From Coemansia sp. RSA 922 (taxonomy: Eukaryota; Kickxellomycota; Kickxellomycetes; Kickxellales; Kickxellaceae), in the NCBI GenBank assembly GCA_027577415.1, contig JANBQS010000063.1, positions 1 to 42,594 of the forward strand: a stretch of DNA of 42,594 bases, read 5' to 3'. A program made the position numbers and the translations under genes. Below, in pieces: positions 28,757 to 37,333 of the stretch. The notes beneath the pieces are model-generated. The model did not search any database. It was not told the DNA's origin and saw only the letters and a program-made list of their open reading frames with translations. Numbering within the stretch: position 1 is the first letter of the stretch; every line of letters begins with the position of its first letter.

Positions 28757-29950
28757 TTAACATGTATCTAACTTGGAACTACCTGCCGAGGTGGCGACAG
28801 GAACACCGAGCTTTTTAAATATCGGCGACCATGGTGCTGGAAATGGTGCCTTGATAGATAGCTTGCCCATTTTACTGGTGGCCCGAATTTGGCCCATGAC
28901 ATCGACATCCTACACAAGCAGGTAATGTGTTAATTTAAACAATATTAGAGATATCCTTTACGAATCCAAAGACAGTTGGCAAATGTTATCGTTACTTACT
29001 GGCACGGTAATCTGGAACAAGTGTAAATACATAGCGTCACCCGTAGTCTTGATGCACTCTGTTGATGTGTATTTGTGGTCACCAAATACTGGGCAGTTGA
29101 GAACTTGTGCACAATGTGCTCGGATCTGATGCTTTCGGCCGGTCAAGATATCTAGCTCAACAATTGAAACATCCTGTTGGCCTAGTTTTCCAGTGCGTAA
29201 TACGCGGTACTTTGTAACAGCTGGTTTAGCCAACTCTGCCCGACGCTCATCGTCAGTTGGAGACAACACACAGGTCATCATACCTGTGTTGATTAATGGG
29301 CGACTAATAGTGCCATGGCTATCTTCGGGTATGCCTTGTAATAGGGCGATATACCGCTTGCTAACAGCACGGTCGCGGAATGCAGCTGTCAGGGCTGCAG
29401 CAGCCAGGCGGCTCCTAGCGACAACCAATGCTCCAGTAGTATCGCGATCAAGACGATGTACTAGGCGGAATCCCGTAGCTTCACTGGCATCCAGATCAGC
29501 TAGCATCTGGTCTACTGAGTATTTTACGCCTGTTCCGCCCTGACACGATAACCCAGTAGGCTTTTGTAGAACGGCCAGAGCGTCATTTTCAAAAAGCATG
29601 GGTAGTCGATGCTTGACAAAATCCTGACGCCTTTTCACTAGTGCGGTTGACTCGGAATGTACTGGCTTGCCGCCTATCTCTTGATCTGATCCTGATGTTA
29701 CCAGGTCGTTGGGTATGTGGATGCGCATGCCCTCGTGTACTCGGTCTGAGCCCTGCATACGCATCGACTTGCCTTCAGCGCCGACTTGTGCAATGGCGCG
29801 CTTACGCAGTAGCTTGAAGAGCAAGGGTGGTGGAATGCTGACTTGCGCTAAAACAAAGCGATCGACTCGCAATCCCGCTGCATGACTGGGCACTGTTAAC
29901 AAGCGCAATTCGCGCAACAGTAGTGCCGTAGAACGCATAAGGGGTAACAA
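28757..29950 (-). CDS. RluA-family RNA pseudouridine synthase, mitochondrial type (RPUSD4-like), two exons
   Basis: Isomerises uridine to pseudouridine in RNA. Exon 1 is 29000-29950 and exon 2 28757-28909, total 367 aa. The catalytic motif VHRLDRDTTGALVVARSR carries the essential Asp; FENDALAVLQKPTGLSCQGG and LDILTGRKHQIRAHCAQVLNCPVFGDHKY are family blocks. The N-terminus has an S4-like stretch (LRVDRFVLAQ..IPPPLLFKLLRKRAI) after a basic hydrophobic leader (MLPLMRSTALLLRELRLL) that fits mitochondrial import. Splicing replaces an unrelated 13-residue read-through tail with one containing LSIKAPFPAPWSPIFKKLG, typical of the end of this family. Target RNA unknown, mitochondrial rRNA likely. Confidence 0.9.
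28910..28999 (-). other. Intron in the pseudouridine synthase gene
   Basis: 90 bases, phase 0. On the minus strand the donor is CCA|GTAAGTAA and the acceptor TTGTGTAG|GATG, with CTAAT and TTAAC as possible branch sites. Unspliced translation ends 13 codons into the intron. Confidence 0.88.
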
Positions 29951-30204
29951 ATATAGATAGTGGTCACTTGTTTGTGTGGGAAAAAATTAATATAAAAAAG
30001 TGTGACCGCCCCTATGTGGCGTACATATATTTGGTAGTTATATTATGGATATTGTTAATTGTCCAACATCTGTGGCTTTGTCATTGTGTATGAGAAAAAG
30101 CCGCCTGGGAATAAAAAAAAAAAAAGTGGATGTAAACATCCTGTCTTCCTCTTTCTTTCCATCTTTATTTCTAACCTCTATCTCTACACAAGTTATTTAT
30201 TAGG

Positions 30205-31326
30205 ATGACTGTCAAATTAATGCTAGAATCGAATGCCTGCGCATCTACTATGCCCTGCGTAGGCGATGCCGAGGTAACAGATGACGAACGTAAGATGGCC
30301 AGGGCGACTAGTCACGCACTGTTTGGTAATCTCATCGACCACAAGGGCTTCCCAGAGACACTCCCCAGCGACGAGCTCAGTATTCCGGTAGAAACAGGCA
30401 GCTATCGTATTTTCGAATACACGATGCCATCCAGTCAACAGCCATACAAGATTGAAGATGACGAGTTTACTCTGAACCGACTGAACACTTTGTACTCGCA
30501 AGATCGCGCCGGTCAACTGCAAGGCGAGCAGACCATGGTAGTAGCCGTCTCTGCAAGTGTGGTCAGCCCGAGCAACCAGGACTCGGCGCTAGATGACAAG
30601 CCTATGCACGAGAACGAGCGCATTATGATGTGTATGCCTGGTGGTGGGTTCATTAGTTGCGATACTCCACACTCTAAATGGGTATATATCCGTATGTCGA
30701 AAGCTATTGGAATGCGCGTGTTTGTACCCAGATACCATGTCGCGCCCAAGCACCTCTATCCAAGGCCGGTGCATGACGTATACACGGCATTTCAGCACTT
30801 GGTTAGTCGCGGCTTCCGTCCTCAGAATATAGTGATGATGGGCGCGAGTGCCGGCGCCAACATTTGCATGGCGGTTTTGCAGGTCTTGGCCTCGGAGGGC
30901 ATATCTCAGAGTATCGCTGGCTGTGTTCTTGCCGAGCCTGTCCTCGATCAGACCATGTCGCATGATAGTTGGCAGCGCAACCAAGATGTCTGCGTTTTAC
31001 CCTATGTATCGCCGACGCATCCATGGTCCATGCCACGATTCTATCTCGGACCTATCGACGACGATAACATTGATCCTATTGAGCTTTTGCGTCGGCCTAT
31101 GCTATCGCCCATATCTGCTGACGTCGCTTTATTGCCGCCGATGCATATTCAAGTCGGTGAAGACGATGTGCTGTATGACGAAAGTGTGGCATTTGCTAAG
31201 CGTATCCCGACAGCCGAGCTGATTACTTATGCTGGAGCCAACCACTATACGATGCTCCGTGGCCGCACGCAACTCGATCACTACTATAGCAACGTGCGCA
31301 AGTTTATTGACAAAGTCACCGCCTAA
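30205..31326 (+). CDS. Alpha/beta hydrolase fold-3 (HSL-like) esterase
   Basis: 373-aa predicted esterase/lipase/deacetylase of unknown substrate. The nucleophile elbow is GASAG with Ser215, the acid is Asp321 in GEDDVLYDE, and the base is His347 in AGANHYTML, in family order. The oxyanion-hole motif reads PGGG (145-148) where HSL-family enzymes have HGGG. The cap region is residues 1-130 and contains no signal peptide. No membrane segment. The start is the first in-frame ATG after a T/C-rich leader (TTAGGATGACT). The gene is divergent from the pseudouridine synthase and convergent with SLX9 (57 bases between stops). Confidence 0.85.
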   Translation: MTVKLMLESNACASTMPCVGDAEVTDDERKMARATSHALFGNLIDHKGFPETLPSDELSIPVETGSYRIFEYTMPSSQQPYKIEDDEFTLNRLNTLYSQDRAGQLQGEQTMVVAVSASVVSPSNQDSALDDKPMHENERIMMCMPGGGFISCDTPHSKWVYIRMSKAIGMRVFVPRYHVAPKHLYPRPVHDVYTAFQHLVSRGFRPQNIVMMGASAGANICMAVLQVLASEGISQSIAGCVLAEPVLDQTMSHDSWQRNQDVCVLPYVSPTHPWSMPRFYLGPIDDDNIDPIELLRRPMLSPISADVALLPPMHIQVGEDDVLYDESVAFAKRIPTAELITYAGANHYTMLRGRTQLDHYYSNVRKFIDKVTA

Positions 31327-31383
31327 ATAAATAGCGGGTTAGGGATTTAATGAATAAAACAGAGAGAGGGGGATACAAATTTG

Positions 31384-31968
31384 TTATTTTTTGGCAACAG
31401 GTTCTGTAGTCTGTTGTTGCTGTGGGAGAGTATTGGCCAAATGTTGGCGAATAGTTGCAAGTGGGTTAGCTTGGAACGCCGGGTGCAGCAAAATCTGGCC
31501 AAACCTCTTTTCCTCTTTAATCGCCGCCTTGTCGCGAGCTTTCCGCGATTTGGGCAAGTGCGAGGCATTATTAGTAGTCGCAGGTCGATTAGTGGTAGGG
31601 CCCTTATTGTTGAGCGAAAGCAAGTGTTGGGCAATAAGCTCAGCTTGCACTTCTTTAAGCGAGGTCTTCATCCCTGACATGCCTCGGATCAAAGCACTTG
31701 GATTCGTCTGGCGACCCTGTTGCCGCTGCTCTAGCTTTTGTTTTGTCTGGGCCGCGCCTATCTTGTCCATCCACTTTTGGTGCCGGTCTGCACGTTTGGC
31801 TCGCTTGGATTTAAGCTGTGTGACATCCTTTTCGGTATTTGTGCTGCTGTTGTTGACCGTGAGTGAAACTGGCGCAGACACAATATTGCCCACATCGGAA
31901 GTAGGCTTGGGCACAGCAGCAGCCTTTGGGGCGTGGTATTTAGTGCGCTCCTTTGTTACACGCGGCAT
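31384..31968 (-). CDS. Slx9-like ribosome biogenesis protein
   Basis: 194-aa basic protein. The central KRAKRADRHQKWMDKI and the C-terminal FGQILLHPAFQANPLATIRQHL match SLX9/FAM207A proteins, which bind pre-40S particles and help nuclear processing and export of the small subunit. MPRVTKERTKYHAPKA at the N-terminus is also family-like, which fixes the start at 31968; 21 upstream codons are a Phe-rich reading of the leader. The C-terminus ends in a Gln run. Single exon. Confidence 0.85.
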   Translation of the reverse strand: MPRVTKERTKYHAPKAAAVPKPTSDVGNIVSAPVSLTVNNSSTNTEKDVTQLKSKRAKRADRHQKWMDKIGAAQTKQKLEQRQQGRQTNPSALIRGMSGMKTSLKEVQAELIAQHLLSLNNKGPTTNRPATTNNASHLPKSRKARDKAAIKEEKRFGQILLHPAFQANPLATIRQHLANTLPQQQQTTEPVAKK

Positions 31969-32088
31969 CGCTTGCGAAATTAAACAAGTGTGAAATAAAA
32001 GATAAAATTTGAAAAAAAAAAGAGAAAACACAAGGTGTACTTTTTTTCTTCTTTGTCAAGTGGATATAATCGAATGGTAATCATTTGA

Positions 32089-32832
32089 TCACGACGCTTG
32101 GAAAAATGCCTTGGACCGCTGAATATCAGGATCGATAGCTGCGTCGCCGACACGCCAGTTGGCAGGACACACTTGGCCATGCTCGTCAGCAAACTTTAGC
32201 GCACTGACCAGGCGCAGGGTCTCATCGACAGAGCGACCCACACCCATGTCGTTGATCTGAGCGACTCTTAGGACTTGCTTAGGATCGATGATAAACAGAC
32301 CGCGGAAAGCCTGTCCCTCCTCCTCGCACAACACGCCATAGCTTCGACTCATCTCTCGCGTGCGGTCAGCCAGCATAGGCACTGCCACTTGGCCAATGCC
32401 TCCGTCCTTTCGGGCCTGCTGGCGCCAGTTAAAGTGCACAAACTCGCTGTCTGTCGAGCATACTACCACTGAGCAGTCCATGGCAGCAAATGCGGCTACT
32501 TGGTCGCTGAAGCTGGTAATCTCTGTCGGGCACACAAAGGTGTAGTCTGCTGGGTAGAATAGGATAACTAGGTACTTGCCCTTGAACTCGCTCAATGTAA
32601 CTCTTGACATTGATCCGTCTGCCATGACTGCCGGCACTGAAAACTCTGGCGCTGGACGGCCGACAGCACATCTGCCACTCGTACTGTCAGGCTCGGTAGC
32701 GACTCTAGTGTCAGTCGTTTCCGTATCAGTGACCATGTCCTCGACACCATCAATGATAGTGGTAACCTTTAGTCGCTTGGCTAGAGCCACCGAGGCCACT
32801 ACAGAGTCGGCTACACGCTTTTCGGGCTGCAT
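32089..32832 (-). CDS. Typical 2-Cys peroxiredoxin with N-terminal extension
   Basis: Reduces hydrogen peroxide and alkyl hydroperoxides with thioredoxin. 247 aa: the peroxiredoxin domain begins near residue 58 and has peroxidatic Cys101 in FYPADYTFVCPTE and resolving Cys222 in VCPANW. The GGLG-type motif linked with overoxidation sensitivity is GGIG (144-147), but the C-terminal YF motif is replaced by FF (243-244). The first 57 residues are extra compared with Tsa1/PRDX1 (about 196-199 aa), with KRLK and an acidic stretch, and show no clear targeting signal. Downstream ATGs at residues 33 and 70 would not give a better domain start except by loss of the extension. Confidence 0.93.
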   Translation of the reverse strand: MQPEKRVADSVVASVALAKRLKVTTIIDGVEDMVTDTETTDTRVATEPDSTSGRCAVGRPAPEFSVPAVMADGSMSRVTLSEFKGKYLVILFYPADYTFVCPTEITSFSDQVAAFAAMDCSVVVCSTDSEFVHFNWRQQARKDGGIGQVAVPMLADRTREMSRSYGVLCEEEGQAFRGLFIIDPKQVLRVAQINDMGVGRSVDETLRLVSALKFADEHGQVCPANWRVGDAAIDPDIQRSKAFFQAS

Positions 32833-33189
32833 ACTTCAACAAAAAAAAAAAGAAGAAAAATATATATTATTGTTTTTTTTTTTTGTGTAAGAGTAAACAG
32901 AGGCAAAGAGAGTTTGCAACAATTAGCGATATTTATTCCCATGCTTCTCGGCATCACGTGCGTTTGTAGATCTCCGTGTCCTAATCTATCAGTCACAGAT
33001 GTAATACGGGTCTGGTCTGACATCACTTACATTCTGGGCAGGGAATGTACACAACTTTTTCTGCGCAGTAATACACCATGCCCCTGTACATAAAAAAAAA
33101 TAATTACACCGCCATATTTCAACTTTTTTATACCTTTGGTTAATTACTATATTATTTTTTTATTATCACTTGCACGAGAGATTCTGTAT
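32833..33189. promoter_or_regulatory. Divergent promoter, peroxiredoxin / mannosyltransferase
   Basis: Bears a CACGTG palindrome at 32955-32960 and a 7 bp inverted repeat, TACATTC 33028-33034 with GAATGTA 33043-33049. Homopolymeric T/A runs flank both starts. No gene seen. Confidence 0.45.
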
Positions 33190-34350
33190 ATGGCGTTTCC
33201 TGGCTCGAGATACGCTCGTTTGATATGGCGCCACCTGCCCATTCTATTGGCAGGTGTCTTGGGCGGTTACATTGTAGGCACCAATAAGACGGAGATTCGT
33301 CGAGTGATCCAAGACGTAGACTACCCCCAACTTAATTCAACCGAAAGTACTCTACCAGTTCGCGCGGCAATTGTAGCCCTAGTGCGTAACAGCGACTTGT
33401 TTGGACTACGCCTAGCCATGCGACAGATCGAGGACCGATTCAACTCGCGATACAACTACCCGTACATATTTGTCAACGATGTACCATTCACTGAAGAGTT
33501 CAAGCAAGGTGTAAGCGATTTAACCAAAGCTCACATAGAATTCGGTACTCTGGATCACGACAGCTGGAAAGTGCCCGAGTGGATTGACCAAGAGCGCTAC
33601 GACCAAGTCAAAAGGACTGCAAAGTACCCACATGGCGAAAAGGACAGCTATCGCAAAATGTGTAGGTTCCAGTCTGGCTACTTGCATCGCCATCCGTTGC
33701 TCAGTGACCTCGAGTATTACTGGCGTATTGAGCCTGATGTGGAGTACTTTTGCGACATTGACTATGACCCGTTCATGTTTATGAAGCAAAATGGACTCAA
33801 GTACGGGTGGAATATTGCAATGCCAGAGTTTATGGACACTATTCGCACGCTCTGGAACACCACGCAGCAGTTTATCGCCGAAAACCCAAAGCACCTGGCT
33901 AAACATAACCTCAAAGAGTGGCTGGTCGACGATAGCGGCGATTACAATGGGTGTCATTTCTGGTCTAATTTCGAAATCGTCGACTTGTCATTCTACCGCA
34001 GTCCGGCGTATCAGGCGTATTTTGATTATTTGGATCGCGCCGGTGGATTCTTTTATGAGCGCTGGGGTGATGCGCCAGTGCACTCGATTGCTGCTGCGTT
34101 GTTCCTTAATGCATCGCAGGTGCATTACTTTGACGATATTGGATACTTTCATCCACAGGTCTATACTTGTCCCGCGGGCTCCAAGCAGCGCGGTCGCTGT
34201 GTGTGTGACGCAGACCAGTCAATAGTACAAAATGGGTTTTGCAATGTGCGCTTCCGCAACACAAAGCACCAAATCTTGTATCCCGACTCGCCTACCGCCG
34301 CCTATACAGGGCCAGTCCTCCACGCGCTGCCACAAGTAGCTTCAGAATAA
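33190..34350 (+). CDS. Alpha-1,2-mannosyltransferase, KRE2/MNT1/KTR family (GT15)
   Basis: Golgi type II membrane enzyme that adds alpha-1,2-mannose to O- and N-linked glycans of cell wall proteins. 386 aa from 33190. A short cytoplasmic tail is followed by one membrane anchor (HLPILLAGVLGGYIVG, about 14-29). Catalytic motifs: YPYIFVNDVPF, EPDVEYFCDIDYD (181-193, Mn/GDP-mannose binding), and YNGCHFWSNFEI, whose Glu262 aligns with the proposed nucleophile in Kre2. GYFHPQVYTCP near the end is also conserved. The start at 33190 gives the usual short tail; an upstream ATG at 33136 would add 18 mostly hydrophobic residues. Confidence 0.94.
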   Translation: MAFPGSRYARLIWRHLPILLAGVLGGYIVGTNKTEIRRVIQDVDYPQLNSTESTLPVRAAIVALVRNSDLFGLRLAMRQIEDRFNSRYNYPYIFVNDVPFTEEFKQGVSDLTKAHIEFGTLDHDSWKVPEWIDQERYDQVKRTAKYPHGEKDSYRKMCRFQSGYLHRHPLLSDLEYYWRIEPDVEYFCDIDYDPFMFMKQNGLKYGWNIAMPEFMDTIRTLWNTTQQFIAENPKHLAKHNLKEWLVDDSGDYNGCHFWSNFEIVDLSFYRSPAYQAYFDYLDRAGGFFYERWGDAPVHSIAAALFLNASQVHYFDDIGYFHPQVYTCPAGSKQRGRCVCDADQSIVQNGFCNVRFRNTKHQILYPDSPTAAYTGPVLHALPQVASE

Positions 34351-34392
34351 TAATGAGAATGCTTTAAATATATTCATAATCATTAAAGTGTT

Positions 34393-35538
34393 CTAGTGGT
34401 TGATCTGCTCGGATCCAAAACCGCCATCGCCTTCGTCAAGAAGTTTGTTGTTGGCTTTGTGGTGACGCTTCTGGTTGGCAGTGACTGTCGAAAAGACCGA
34501 CATGGCCTGCGTGACCATGCCTGCAACGTCATTGGCACTGGCTGGTACGACGATCGTATTGGCTTGCTTGGCAATGTTGCCGAAAGCCTCGACGTACTGC
34601 TGGGCGACATGCAGACTGGCTGCCATCTCTCCGCCGTCAGTGCCACGAATAGCCAGAGCAATGCGCTCGATAGCCGTAGCTTCGGCCTGAGCGGTCTGGC
34701 GAATAGCTTCGGCTTCACCCATAGCGCGGTTGATCTGCTGCATCTTGTCGGCCTCAGAGGCCAAAATCTGCGCCTGCTTGGCACCCTCAGCCACGTTGAT
34801 CGCCGACTGGCGCGAGCCCTCGGACTCGAGGATCTGCGCACGCTTGCTGCGCTCAGCCGACACCTGCGAGTGCATGGCCTCGACGACCTTGGCGGGCGGG
34901 TGGATGTCGCGGATCTCGTAGCGGAGGCAGGCAATGCCCCAGGACTCTGACGCGGCGTTGATGGCGTTGACGATGTTGTGGTTCAGCAGATTGCGCTCGG
35001 CCAGCGTCGTGTCCAGCGTCATCTGGCCGATCTCAGCGCGCATCGTCGTCTGCGCCAGCTGCGTCACCGAAAACTCGGCATTAGCCACGCCGTAGGACGC
35101 CTTGTATGGGTCAACGACCTTGTAGTAAAGCACGCCGTCCAATTCAAGCGTCACATTGTCCTGAGTAATTGCGCTCTGCGTGGGAATCTCAACTGCCACC
35201 TCCTTGAGCGACTGTGTGTATGAAATGCGGTCCAGCACTGGCACGAGGATGGCAAGACCGGGCTCGAGGATGCGCGAGAACCGGCCCATGCGCTCGACGA
35301 CCCAGGCCTCTTGCTGCGGCACAAACTTTATCACAGTGTTGCGTGGTGGCTTGGTACGCCGCTGTGCCATCATCTGGGCATACATAGGCGACGGCGACTT
35401 TGAGGGGCTACTGCTGCCTCCGCGGTGCATGTTGTTGTTTGCCGCCAAATTGCTCTGGTGGAAGGAGCGCAGCAACAGCGCCTGATTCCGAATGAGAGGC
35501 ACGCGGCCGATAGCTTGAGCGGACTTTGAGGACAGCAT
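34393..35538 (-). CDS. Stomatin-like protein 2, mitochondrial (SPFH/prohibitin domain)
   Basis: 381-aa inner-membrane-associated scaffold that organises cardiolipin-rich domains and proteases in animals. A presequence-like N-terminus (MLSSKSAQAIGRVPLIRNQALLLRSF, basic and hydroxylated) precedes the SPFH domain (about 68-250) with VIKFVPQQEAWVVERMGRFSRIL, TQDNVTLELDGVLYYKVVDP and IRDIHPPAKVVEAM. A coiled-coil segment, ERSKRAQILESEGSRQSAIN, follows. These blocks are those of SLP2 and not of prohibitins. Convergent with the mannosyltransferase (42 bases between stops). Confidence 0.94.
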   Translation of the reverse strand: MLSSKSAQAIGRVPLIRNQALLLRSFHQSNLAANNNMHRGGSSSPSKSPSPMYAQMMAQRRTKPPRNTVIKFVPQQEAWVVERMGRFSRILEPGLAILVPVLDRISYTQSLKEVAVEIPTQSAITQDNVTLELDGVLYYKVVDPYKASYGVANAEFSVTQLAQTTMRAEIGQMTLDTTLAERNLLNHNIVNAINAASESWGIACLRYEIRDIHPPAKVVEAMHSQVSAERSKRAQILESEGSRQSAINVAEGAKQAQILASEADKMQQINRAMGEAEAIRQTAQAEATAIERIALAIRGTDGGEMAASLHVAQQYVEAFGNIAKQANTIVVPASANDVAGMVTQAMSVFSTVTANQKRHHKANNKLLDEGDGGFGSEQINH

Positions 35539-36064
35539 TATAAAAAAGAAAGAGAGGGTGAATTGAAAAAGTGAAGAAATAAAGAAAGAAAGGTCTTTTT
35601 ATTTTGTATTAGCTCATGATGGGTGCCAGGTTTACTGTCAGCTGCTTGCTTACTATGATGTGGGGGTGCTTTTTCGGCTTTCCTTTCGGCTCCATCTTGT
35701 AAAGAAAGCGATAATCTACAAATCGCGATCACCACCACTATCCTTCATCACATTTAGGCACGCGGCCACTTGATATCCATCTAATACACTACACGTTGGA
35801 TTGGATATTATGACTGAGAAGAAAGAGTGGGGAGGGGGGCGATATCACGACATACGCACAGTCAGACAGACAGACATGCATAAGAAAAAAAAATCCGCCC
35901 TCCCCCATGAAGAGTAGTGAGCCTAATATTTAAGGGTTTGCTTTTTTTTTTTCTTTAGCTTTCTCGGGGGTTTTGTTTTATTTTGTTTTATTATTATTCT
36001 TGCCACATATACTCTGTCTATAATATCATTCTCGTGTTCTTTCTTTCGCAAGACAAAAACAAAA
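35539..36064. other. Intergenic region upstream of SLP2 and of the small ORF at 36065
   Basis: A T-rich tract at about 35940-36060 looks like a leader for the small ORF. An 8-base TTTCGGCT repeat occurs near 35671-35690, and GCGAT/ATCGC at about 35708-35726 is a small inverted repeat. No other gene seen. Confidence 0.45.
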
Positions 36065-36181
36065 ATGGCTCACGTGGTGTCAAGTAGTGAAGCGGTCGAC
36101 CAGCGCGAAATCAGACCCGCCGGCCCGTTTATTGTCAGCGGCGAGCCACCAATAATTCTAACAGCGCCCTTGTTTGATTAA
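36065..36181 (+). CDS. Possible small protein of 38 aa
   Basis: Not recognised. The frame runs from an excellent start context (ACAAAAATGGCT) to TAA, immediately followed by AATAAAG, a polyadenylation-like signal. The product begins MAHVVSSSEAVDQREIRPAG and ends PPIILTAPLFD; it has no membrane segment, no Cys and no low complexity. Base composition is richer in G/C than both flanks, as in the real genes nearby. Its own upstream T-rich leader and its distance (94 bases) from the next gene fit an independent unit. It could also be an upstream ORF in the leader of the Pet123-like gene. Confidence 0.45.
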   Translation: MAHVVSSSEAVDQREIRPAGPFIVSGEPPIILTAPLFD

Positions 36182-36275
36182 TAAAGTGGTGATTGATCAG
36201 CAGTGATAAACTATTTCTCACTTTCAAAAATATATAAATTTGAATCTTGTATCTTTATCAGTATTTTTAATTATC

Positions 36276-37268
36276 ATGTCTTTGCTCATTCAGCGTGGAT
36301 TAAAAGCGACCTTGCCGGTAGTGCGCATAAGCGTGTGTCACAGCTCTACCCAGAGCAGTTCTTATGGCGGATCGGCCAACTACGTGCCGGGAAAGCAAGG
36401 GTATGCGCCGGGCTTTCCTCCCCCCAAGAATTTCCGAGACGCGCCTCGAGAAAAGCTACCGCCAATGCTGGCCAGCGACCTGCCAGCACCAAAGGCCAAG
36501 AGCCAAGGCGAGCAGGCTGTCGTGGGTAGTGCGGCGAGGCAATACAGAGAAAAGCTGCGGGAGCTGCGCTTCGGCTACATGCACGATCACTTGGTCGGGC
36601 AGGAGGCCAAGCGCAAGCAGCACAAGAAGAGCTTGGCTAAGGCTCGCGAGGTGCAGCTTGACAGGCGCGAGAAGCTGCGCAAGGAGCGCGCCGAGTACGA
36701 GACGCAGGTGCGCGACGACCCGCTCTCCGCCGCCAACGTTCTGAACGCCGAGGGTCGGACCCTGCTGGGCAATGCCGACGCTGCCGAGCCTTCCAAGGAG
36801 CTGTCTTCCAAGGAGCGGTCGACCGAGCCGGTTGGGTACCGCCTGGCGCCGCCACGCGTGTCGATCTCCATGCCCGAGGCAGCCAACGCGGCGCGCAACA
36901 GCGAGCGGCAGCGCAACCGGCGCGTGGCGGGGGCGAGGCGGCACGAGGACAACGTGCAGGCGCTTATGGGTCTGTTCCACGAGGCCGAGTCCTTTGTGCA
37001 CTACGGCAACCTGGAGAAGAAGATCTACGAGATGCTGAATGTCCTGGCCGTGTCGCAGCGCACGCTGGCCGAGATGGTCGACGATCTCAATAAGAACGGA
37101 GGCGTGACGTCGTCGCCCGAGGTGGCGCGCCGCACAACAGAGCTGCGCAACACGTTGCAGGGCACGACCGGCCGCCACGGCCGCCTTGGCCACGACGGGC
37201 TTGTGCAGTGGCTGGACGCCCACCCCGCCGACGCGGAGGGCCTGATTGACATTGAGAAGAAAGAGTAA
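36276..37268 (+). CDS. Mitochondrial small-subunit ribosomal protein, Pet123/mS26-like
   Basis: 330 aa from 36276. The start MSLLIQRGLKATLPVVRISV looks like a mitochondrial presequence; 12 upstream in-frame codons are discarded as leader. The body has YREKLRELRFGYMHDHL followed by a long highly charged helix (QEAKRKQHKKSLAKAREVQLDRREKL), as in Pet123/mS26. The C-terminal third has EDNVQALMGLFHEAESFVHYGNLEKKI, consistent with the family's helical end. Rated tentative, as the charged helix alone is not specific. GC-rich, single exon. Confidence 0.55.
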   Translation: MSLLIQRGLKATLPVVRISVCHSSTQSSSYGGSANYVPGKQGYAPGFPPPKNFRDAPREKLPPMLASDLPAPKAKSQGEQAVVGSAARQYREKLRELRFGYMHDHLVGQEAKRKQHKKSLAKAREVQLDRREKLRKERAEYETQVRDDPLSAANVLNAEGRTLLGNADAAEPSKELSSKERSTEPVGYRLAPPRVSISMPEAANAARNSERQRNRRVAGARRHEDNVQALMGLFHEAESFVHYGNLEKKIYEMLNVLAVSQRTLAEMVDDLNKNGGVTSSPEVARRTTELRNTLQGTTGRHGRLGHDGLVQWLDAHPADAEGLIDIEKKE

Positions 37269-37333
37269 TTTAAATACTAATACACTTACAAATCTATCTA
37301 AACTGTACTTGGAATAATCTATCCAAGTTGTAC

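Noticed and set aside
31336..31344. GGGTTAGGG, telomere-like; on the minus strand it could resemble a telomerase RNA template.
   Set aside because: A single 9-base match in the 3'UTR of the hydrolase with no structured RNA around it.
32955..32960. CACGTG E-box between peroxiredoxin and mannosyltransferase.
   Set aside because: A single 6-base palindrome is expected by chance at this scale, so it is not called as a site.
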